Below are positions 56,903-64,000 of a DNA stretch of 64,000 bases, one piece after another. The first letter of the stretch is position 1. Every line of letters begins with the position of its first letter. The stretch comes from Orychophragmus violaceus (lineage: Eukaryota; Streptophyta; Magnoliopsida; Brassicales; Brassicaceae): the NCBI GenBank assembly GCA_030180135.1, contig CM058238.1:92760619-92824618 (forward strand), given 5' to 3'. The position numbers and the translations under genes are program-made. The notes under the pieces are model-generated. The model did no database searches, had not been told where the DNA came from, and saw nothing but the letters and a program-made list of their open reading frames with translations.

Positions 56903-58064
56903 AGCATTGTTCAAAATAAGCGTCACCCTAGTTCTGTTTTCTCCCAGACACAGAAACCAAGAGCCGCCGTCGACGTTTTTTCTTCCTCCTCGGCCGGCGA
57001 TCTATGCCATGGCCAGGGAGGGTCTTTCTGTTCGCCGTGTTCAGCAGTCGGCTCCTCCTCTCTCCACCACTTACGACGGTTTAGTTTGCTCCAGCTTCCT
57101 TCCCCTGCCTCCTTTGCTCCGCTCTGGTCTGCTTGTCGCGTGCTGCCGTCGTCTCCTCCGGCTTCCTGGCGCGTTCGTGTTTTGTCGCTGCCGTTGCCTC
57201 CTTTGCCTTCTCCGGTCCTCTAGCTCCCGTCAGGTGGTGAGTTTGTTCTTAATTTCTAGATCTAGTTTCTTCCGGATCTCGTATGGGTGTAAGGTTGGGT
57301 CGTCGTTGCTTTCTTTTGTGACCGATTCTGTGACTAGGGGTTAGTTCTAGGTTTGGGTTGGTGCAGATTCCGGTTTATGGTCTGGTTTGAGTTGTGGGTC
57401 GATTTGTTTTTAGTCTAAGAAAATCTTAGGTACCTCCTCTTTACAGTCTATCGTTGATTCAAGATTCAAACTTGTCTTGCGTGGTTGTTTCATTTTGATT
57501 TGTTGTGGGTGATGGCTTTGGGTGCTTTCTTTTCCTTGGTTGCTTCCGAGTTAGTGTTCGGGGTAGTTTGGGTAGTTTGGCTTCAGTTGATTCAAATCTG
57601 TGGAGATTTGGATTTCTTTTAGGCTTCTATCTAGGTGTTCATTCGGCGTATAGAAGTGCGTCGCAACCGTATCCGAAAGAGTCTTAGAATTCTTTCTTAG
57701 GAGTTCTTCTTGTCGGGTTATGGAGTCTTGTTTCTTTGAGTCTGAGAGAGGGTCTTTCAGCATCTATTCGGGAAGTTGATGTTGTCGTTGGTGGGCCGCG
57801 GGCTTCAACGGTAAATCTCGCTCAAGCATCTCCGCACGGATGAAGATTTGCAGCTTCGTTGTACTTTTGTTTGGTCTTGGATTGTATCGATTGATTTCGT
57901 TTTAGTTGTAGGTTTTGTTTTCGGGGATATCTTTGTTTTCCGCCGGCTTAGTTTCCCTTTTTTGGGCTTTGTTTTCGGAGAAAGTTTCATTTTCTGCCGG
58001 TCTTTGTATTTCAAAAACGCATCCTACTTTGGGTTATAATATAACTTGAGACGAAAAAAAAAAA
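56903..58064 (+). mobile_element. Poly(A)-tailed retroposon, ~1.16 kb, 16-bp target duplication
   Basis: AACTACTACACAAATG flanks the unit at 56887-56902 and 58065-58080, and the right end is a run of A (58054 onwards). The 5' part is GC-rich and UTR-like (GCCGCCGTCG), the rest T/G-rich without a convincing frame. Either a short non-autonomous LINE/SINE or a processed retrocopy; the source was not recognised. Confidence 0.8.
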
Positions 58065-58080
58065 AACTACTACACAAATG

Positions 58081-58734
58081 GTGTCCACTTTTTGTGTGGT
58101 TTAAGAGTGAATTAAACGTACTTTTTATTTTATTTTATATATTAAAATTACATGTTACAAAAGTGTTGAATGCTAGCATATTTTTATTATGCATATGCCA
58201 TTACATGAAAAGCATCAAACATTCAATGTCTTAGTATTTGTCGATGTTCAAAAAAATTTAAACGATAGCTAGACATTTAGTAAGAGTCTACCACCTAGAT
58301 CGATTAGTCTGAACTTAGACGGAACCTAGACGTTAATAAAATTTAGTGGTTTTAATAATATGTATTAGTTTTAATATTAAATATGTTATCATAATTTCCA
58401 TAGAATTTTTATTGAAGAAAGTTTTTCATTATATATTTTATATATATATATCTTCATGAATATCTGCAATTTTTCTATTAAAAAGTATGATCCTTGTATG
58501 ACACAATCAAAGCGAAGATACAAAAACGCATGTAAAAAATGTAAAGATATAAAATGGTACAGAGGTGAAGAAGTAGAATGGATAATAAAATCAAAATACC
58601 ATTATTTTTTTCCCAACATCAAAATACCATTATGTGTGTATTTTTTGTCACTTTCTTTTTTTTGTTGCTCAATTAGTTAAAAGGTAAATTTTTAAAATGA
58701 CATAAAGATAGGGTACTTAACAAAATAGCAACTT
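58081..58734. other. AT-rich spacer
   Basis: AT-rich, no recognised feature; a 74-codon open frame at 58456-58680 has no recognisable motif. Confidence 0.5.
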
Positions 58735-58784
58735 AGAAAAAATTTGATCAAAATAACATTATTAAAGAGATAAAGATTAAACTA

Positions 58785-58975
58785 ACCTTAAGTCCTAAAT
58801 CTTAAATATTAAATCCTAAAATTTTAAAGATTAAACCCTAAACCTTAAATAATAAGCCTTAAACCCTAAATACTATACCCTAAATCCTAAATAATAAAAC
58901 ATAAACCTTAAATACTAAACCCTAAATCTTTAATAATAAACTTTAAATCCTAAATTAAGGATATAAAAATATCTA
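58785..58975 (+). repeat. Degenerate AAACCCTAAA repeats (left arm)
   Basis: About 15 imperfect units of AA(A)CC(C/T)TAAA with T and A interruptions. The mirrored TTTAGGG set is at 59565-59735. Confidence 0.8.
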
Positions 58976-59564
58976 AATTCAAAATAATGCTAAAATACCA
59001 ATTCTTCTTTTTGGTGCTATATTTGTGATAATGTATATTTTTGTGATATTTTATGTATTTTCTCTTAGTTAAATGACATCATTTTATAATAGACAAAAAA
59101 TAATAACCAAATTGTTAAATCGGATGAGTTAGCCAAATTGACTGATTAATCGCAATTTGCGTCTAGAACTGATTAACACGGCTAACGATTTCTTTTCACT
59201 GAATATGCTAAACTCATGGCGATAAATTATTATTGAACGCCTAGTCCAAGTTTTTGAACATTGATGTTGATGATATGCTTTTTTAAATGGATACTAAATT
59301 TTAGTATTTACTTTGCTCTATAAAATTATAGTTATTTGAATTTTTTAGATCAAATCAAAGTAAATAATAAATCAGATCAAATTTAACTGCTATTTTGCCC
59401 ACCCATACTTGATATGGAAGGGCTCTAAAATTAAAAGAGAAAAGTCATAAAAGAGCACAAAAACATGTCTTGTCATAAATATAGCACCAAAGAAAATAAA
59501 TTACATTTTTAGTATTATTTAGATTACAAAAACTTTTATAGCATTATATAATTTAGGGTTTATA

Positions 59565-59735
59565 GTTTATTTTTAGGGTTTATGGTTTATTTTTTAGGGT
59601 TTAGGGTTTATTATTTACGGTTTATGGTTTAATATTTAAGGTTAGGGTTTATTATTTATGGTTTAGGATTTAGTATTTGGGGTTTGAGGTTTAGAGTTTA
59701 GGATTTAGAGTTAGGGTTAATTTAGTCTTTATCCT
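59565..59735 (-). repeat. Degenerate TTTAGGG repeats (right arm)
   Basis: Inverted partner of 58785-58975, ending in a TTAATTTAGTCTTTATCC block that mirrors GATAAAGATTAAACTAA in the left arm. Confidence 0.8.
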
Positions 59736-59830
59736 TTAATAGATGCTATTTTGTGATTTTTCCTCCTTGTTGCTATATCTGTGACAATGCATGTTTTTGT
59801 GCTATTTTTGCGATTTGCCCAAATTAAAAT

Positions 59831-60152
59831 GCCATCAACCTTTTTTTTTTGTCAACAAAAGCCATCAACCTTTATCTTCCTTTTTTGCTGTGTTTCATCT
59901 TTTTGTTGGTCAACTTTTAAGAATTATGTGTGAAATGTTATTAAGAAAAAGATAAATAACTGGAAGTTGATTGTTTCAAAACGTAAAATGATGATAAAAT
60001 ACGCAGCTTTTGTGTTTTGTTGTCTTTCAATTAATCGATTTATATACTTCCGTTTATCTTTTAGACACATCAAATACTTTTGTCTAGCAGAAGACTCTCC
60101 TAGGAGGTATGAAGATTTTGATTTTGTTATAATCAGACTTTATACTAGCATT
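59831..60152. other. AT-rich spacer
   Basis: AT-rich; contains a T-run and short frames without recognisable motif. Confidence 0.5.
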
Positions 60153-60639
60153 CACTACAAATTTTTTTTTTTCTTAACGCTTGAATAACGCTATCTAACG
60201 ATACAATATCATTTTTACAAGTATTGTATCATCATCTTGTCATACTAGGTCCGATACATTAAATAGCGATTTTTGTACTGTTATCATATTATCTAACACA
60301 ATAACGGTTTTTAATACAATTAAATATAATTTAATAACATAGTTGTTTTGCTATTATTTTTATTATTAACAACGTTTATATATTTATTATGTTTAATATT
60401 ACTATAGCAGTTATAATAGTATAATTATTACTGAATATTGTTTTTAAATTTGTTATAATATTCAATTTATTATATATTTATATTTTTGTACAATGCTGGA
60501 TTTAAAGATAATATTAAAAATAGAGATTACTTAGTGTTACAAAGACAAAAATATAGGTTCAACATAGATTACTAAGTGTCACGAAGACACAAACATATTA
60601 CACACTAAGAGAAGTAGTTCAAAGTACTTAATACCCAAA

Positions 60640-62930
60640 TGTCTCACAATCGTCTCAAATGAAAACAAGTTTTTCATTTGGCCAAGTCACTGTGGTTCCT
60701 ACTGCATCAGCTATGAATTCAACATGAGAGTTTGGTCTGCACACTCGTGCACCATTAACTTTGGAAACCTCTACCCATACCTTAAAAGCATTGGAAGGTG
60801 AAAAATGATTTCAAACATTGAAGGCGGAAAGAATCTCTCCAACTGGCACATTTTTTCCATAATCTCTGATTCTAGTTTAAGTAGCTTTTCTAGATCAACA
60901 ACGCGTTGGCACAGTCTGTTGAAATAATTGCAGATACGATTAACTGCAGTCCGAGGTCCTTTTGGTAGTAAACCTCTCAATGCCACATGAAAAAGGTTTT
61001 GTAGTAGAACATGGTGATCATGTGACTTCATGCTGTCAATATTGGGAAGATCCAATGAGACACAGTTGGATATGTTGGCACAATACCCATCAGGACCTCT
61101 GAAGTTGGATAACTTCTGCAGAATTTTCTTTTTTCTTCCTTAGAAAGCGAATATGCAGTTGGAGGCAAGTAATTTTTCTTCCCACGAATCTGTGTATGTA
61201 AGTTGCTTCTAATTCCCATGTCTTCCAAATATTTTATTGCTTTCAAACCATCATTTGATTTCACACTATGCATCAGAATAAACAACAGTGCATCAGAGAT
61301 ATTCTTTTCCACGTGCATGAAATCTATGTTATGCCTCAAAGGCATATCCTGCTATACATTGTAAAAATACTAATCAGAAACCAAATTAAAAACTAAATCA
61401 CATAGTCAAATTCGGGTGTAAACAAATACTAACATTCCAGATTGACCTTTTTTCATCGCCACAGATTATTGTCTTCTTCATATTCCTCAGCTGAGATAAC
61501 ATCATAATCATCTGCTTCCATCCTTTTTCTCTTACCTTTCATATCTAAAGGTCTTCCAAATTCATTCCTAAAGTCTCTAAGACTTTCAAATGTTTCTGCT
61601 CCACTTTGAATCCTCTTTGAAGTACCAACCTCGAGTGTATTATCAACTCACTCTTTTCTATGTCTGTAAGGATGACAATGAATGAGTCGCTTCTTGTTGC
61701 CCATATAGACATGCTTACGACTAAAATTTAACCACCTGTGAGGTGCATCCTTCCCACAGACATTACACGCTTGCTTTCCCTTCATTTTACATCCAACTAA
61801 TGACCCTAAATCTGGATAGTCTGTTATAATCCACAACAACATGGCTCTTAGAGTAAAACTCTCTCTACTGAAGGAATCATAAACTTCAATACCTTCTATC
61901 CACAAATCGTTTAGGTCCTCTATAAGTGGTTGTAGATAAACGTCAATGTTGTTGCTAGGTACGGTGGCCCATGTATCAACATAGTCAACATGATATTCTC
62001 TGATTTATACATTGAGTTGGAGCCATGCTGTAGTTGACTAAAAGAACATGCCATGTGTTGTACTTGGTGTTCTGGATAGAGAACATATTCATGCTATCAA
62101 TAGAGAGTCCGAGTCTAAGGTTCTTGCTTCAGCAGCAAACTCCGGCCATTTATTGTTCACTTGAACCCAAGTCAAAGAATTCACTGGATGTCGCATAGTA
62201 CCATCCACAGTAGCATTGGTGAAGTGCCAACGAAAACCCTCTGCTAAACGCTTTGATCTAAACAACCTCCTAAATCTATCTTTTATTGGAAAATACTTAA
62301 GCACCTTAGCTGGAATCCCTTTCTTCTCCTTACATGTGTGCTTATCCCATTCTCATCTTGATTCACTACATCGTGGGCAGCTCACCAATTCCTCATACTG
62401 ATTCTGAAAGAGAATACAGTCATTTATGCAGGCGTGGATGACATCGTAGCCAAAACCAAATAGTTTCAAAAACTTCTTCTTCATATCAAGTACAATGACA
62501 TTTCTGCATCTTCTAACTTCCTCCTAAGCTCAGCATCTTCTGGACGGTTACTACCCTCAAACTCTTCTTCATTTTGCTTATGTAATTGTTGATTGCCTTC
62601 ACTTGTCATCAAAGATGTCCTTAGCAACTCATAAGCCTCATATTCATATGTGTGAGCATCACTTGTCTTATCATCCCTCGTATGACCATGTTTATTCCAA
62701 TACTTACATCTCATGTACTTCTGATAAATCCCTCTGATCACTAGATGCTCAAGAATTGTCTCAGTTGATTGATGGCAGACATTACGACAATCGATACAAG
62801 GACAAAATATTTCAGCTGGATGACCCAAACGTCTTGCTGAATCAGACATAAAGTCAGATGATCCTTGATCATACTCAAGGCTATTCTTGTTGATAGAAAG
62901 CAAGAAATATAATTTCAGAACCATAAATCA
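60640..62930 (-). pseudogene. TNP2-type CACTA transposase pseudogene
   Basis: N-terminal transposase-associated zinc domain (SARRLGHPAEIFCPCIDCRN, 62924-62481), then FGYDVIHACINDCILF and SCPRCSESR followed by an in-frame TGA where relatives have Trp, then IPAKVLKYFPIKDRFRRLF, DGTMRHPVNSLTW, WIEGIEVYDSFSRESFTLR with CNVCGKDAPHRWL (61905-61648), LRHNIDFMHVEKNISDAL (61345-61028) and SHDHHVLLQNLFHVALRG (61055-60771). The C-terminal part with RVCRPNSHVEFIADAVGTTV lies at about 60740-60670. TNP2 proteins bind element ends and catalyse transposition. Stops and deletions (for example around 61990-62040) show it is dead. Confidence 0.8.
62155..62734 (-). repeat. Direct duplication within CACTA element, copy 1
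   Basis: Matches 63421-64000 at an offset of 1266 bp with only a few substitutions, and includes the TGA-broken SCPRCSESR segment and part of the zinc domain. Confidence 0.88.
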
Positions 62931-63420
62931 TGAAATTAACTCAGTAAAGATGTTTGAAAACAGTCAAGATAGTACATTGGTAACCAGACCCAAGCTTTAT
63001 CCATGTTACAAAAGCTCCGACCAAAATGCACATACAAGTAATTACCAGAGACTGCCACTTTAAGCCACAACAACAACACAAAACTTTATCTGATAGAAGA
63101 ACACAGTTTGAGTGATTTCACCTGATAAAGTGTCTTCTCTTATGGTTAACCGAGCTACAAAAAAAAGCAAAGGTATCAATCGATTAAACTCACAAAAAAT
63201 TAAGTTAAACAAGATTTACTCGAAACGGTTCAACATGCAACATAACAAGCAATAGTATAAATCGATTCAACATGCAACATTCAACACTATTACCTTTAGC
63301 AGAAGTAGATAAACAAGATCTCAGACGAAACCTTCCTGCAAAAGAGTAAACACAACTGAGATGAATCAATTCAACATGCATTAACACTAAGTCACTACAA
63401 GTCAAGTGGTAAAACGATTT
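62931..63420 (-). other. Segment between the CACTA duplications
   Basis: Non-coding DNA that should be the 5' flank of copy 1; repeats of TTCAACATGCA occur near 63226-63380. No gene recognised. Confidence 0.5.
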
Positions 63421-64000
63421 GTTCACTTGAACCCAAGTCAAAGAATTCACTGGATGTCGCATAGTACCATCCACAGTAGCATTGGTGAAGTGACAACGAA
63501 AATCCTCTGCTAAACGCTTTGATCTAAACAACCTCCTAAATCTATCTTTTATTGGAAAATACTTAAGCACCTTAGCTGGAATCCCTTTCTTCTCCTTACA
63601 TGTGTGCTTATCCCATTCTCATCTTGATTCACTACATCGTGGGCAGCTCACCAATTCCTCATACTGATTCTGAAAGAGAATACCGTCATTTATGCAGGCG
63701 TGGATGACATCGTAGCCAAAACCAAATAGTTTCAAAAACTTCTTCTTCATGTCGAGTACAATGGCGTTTCTGCATCATCTAACTTCCTCCTAAGCTCAGC
63801 ATCTTCTGGACGGTTACTACCCTCAAACTCTTCTTCATTTTGCTTATGTAATTGTTGATTGCCTTCACTTGTCATCAAAGATGTCCTTAGCAACTCAAAA
63901 GCCTCATATTCATATGTGTGAGCATCACTTGTCTTATCATCCCTCGTACGACCATGTTTATTCCAATACTTACATCTCATGTACTTCTGATACATCCCTC
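63421..64000 (-). repeat. Direct duplication within CACTA element, copy 2 (runs off the window)
   Basis: Second copy of the N-terminal transposase region; carries the same in-frame TGA as copy 1, so the gene was already broken when duplicated. 63420 is the exact left breakpoint inside the frame after VQVN. Confidence 0.88.

Larger units (their letters stand above)
58735..59830. mobile_element. Fold-back MULE-like element with telomere-like arms
   Basis: The left arm (58735-59070) and right arm (59445-59830) are diverged inverted copies. Both contain AAAATAGCA-type ends, a TAAAG(A)GATAAAGA block, degenerate AAACCCTAAA repeats and a GGTGCTATATTTGTGA block. Such arms are typical of terminal inverted repeats of non-autonomous Arabidopsis-type MULEs. 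The spacer (59071-59444) has no coding capacity. Ends are approximate. Confidence 0.65.
60153..64000 (-). mobile_element. CACTA (En/Spm) element, right end outside the window
   Basis: CACTACAAATTTTT at 60153 fits a CACTA terminus and is followed by short subterminal repeats (AACGCTATCTAACGATACA, GATACAAT/ATTGTATC inverted pairs) to about 60310. Reverse-strand TNP2-type transposase remnants fill the rest. The other terminus and the 3-bp target duplication are not in the window. Confidence 0.75.

Noticed and set aside
56900..57344. Pro/Ser-rich and Cys-rich frames of 107 and 145 codons
   Set aside because: Two overlapping low-complexity frames in a GC-rich UTR-like segment; no recognisable domain.
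58785..58975. Interstitial telomere from chromosome fusion
   Set aside because: Repeats are degenerate and mirrored at 59565-59735 together with unique blocks, which fits a transposon inverted repeat better.

Overview
The window is transposon-dense nuclear DNA from a plant, most likely a Brassicaceae species. The indicators are a mudrA-type transposase facing a DUF1985/Ulp1-like gene, an F-box gene of the short Arabidopsis SWIM-less class ending in a Cys-rich tail, initiator-Met primer sites on Ty1/copia elements, plant LINEs and a CACTA element. I see no ordinary housekeeping gene, no RNA gene and no prokaryotic feature.

Layout. 1-32450: a large Mutator-like element (MULE) whose left end lies outside the window. 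It carries a forward DUF1985/Ulp1-like gene (1-3035), a reverse F-box pseudogene (3599-4276) and a reverse mudrA transposase gene (31612 down to 4822). The mudrA gene is cut by two LTR retrotransposons: copia A (5250-12944, target duplication TGAAC) and copia B (13096-27579, ATAAT). Copia B itself contains copia C (15602-23164, CTCAT). Removing the insertions and one copy of each target duplication rejoins the transposase exons in frame, including a SWIM zinc finger that copia A splits.

32960-40173: an old reverse copia remnant whose gag is interrupted by a 3.7-kb LTR-like unit (35257-38960, AACAA). 40214-44996: a reverse, 5'-truncated LINE with an 11-bp target duplication, interrupted by a 1.2-kb solo LTR (43424-44615, CCAAG). 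45159-47078: small retroposons, a 20-bp micro-insertion, an hAT-type MITE and a forward LINE fragment. 47079-55730: an old reverse copia remnant split by copia D (47169-54946, TGACA). 56903-58064: a poly(A)-tailed retroposon with a 16-bp target duplication. 58735-59830: a fold-back MULE-like element with telomere-like arms. 60153 to the end: a reverse CACTA (En/Spm) element with a decayed TNP2-type transposase and an internal direct duplication.

How the parts relate. Copias A and D each keep a full 1325-residue Gag-Pol frame and are the plausible source of enzymes. Copias B and C keep PBS, PPT, leader, LTRs and a Gag frame, but share the same broken pol. They therefore look like a defective lineage that moves with proteins supplied by relatives; C also carries LTRs and untranslated regions of the A type. 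The most unusual pattern is in the LTR promoters: at one position just upstream of the TATA box, each LTR subfamily carries a different perfect inverted repeat. One of these modules (TCGATCGA-based) is almost shared with the unrelated solo LTR at 43424.
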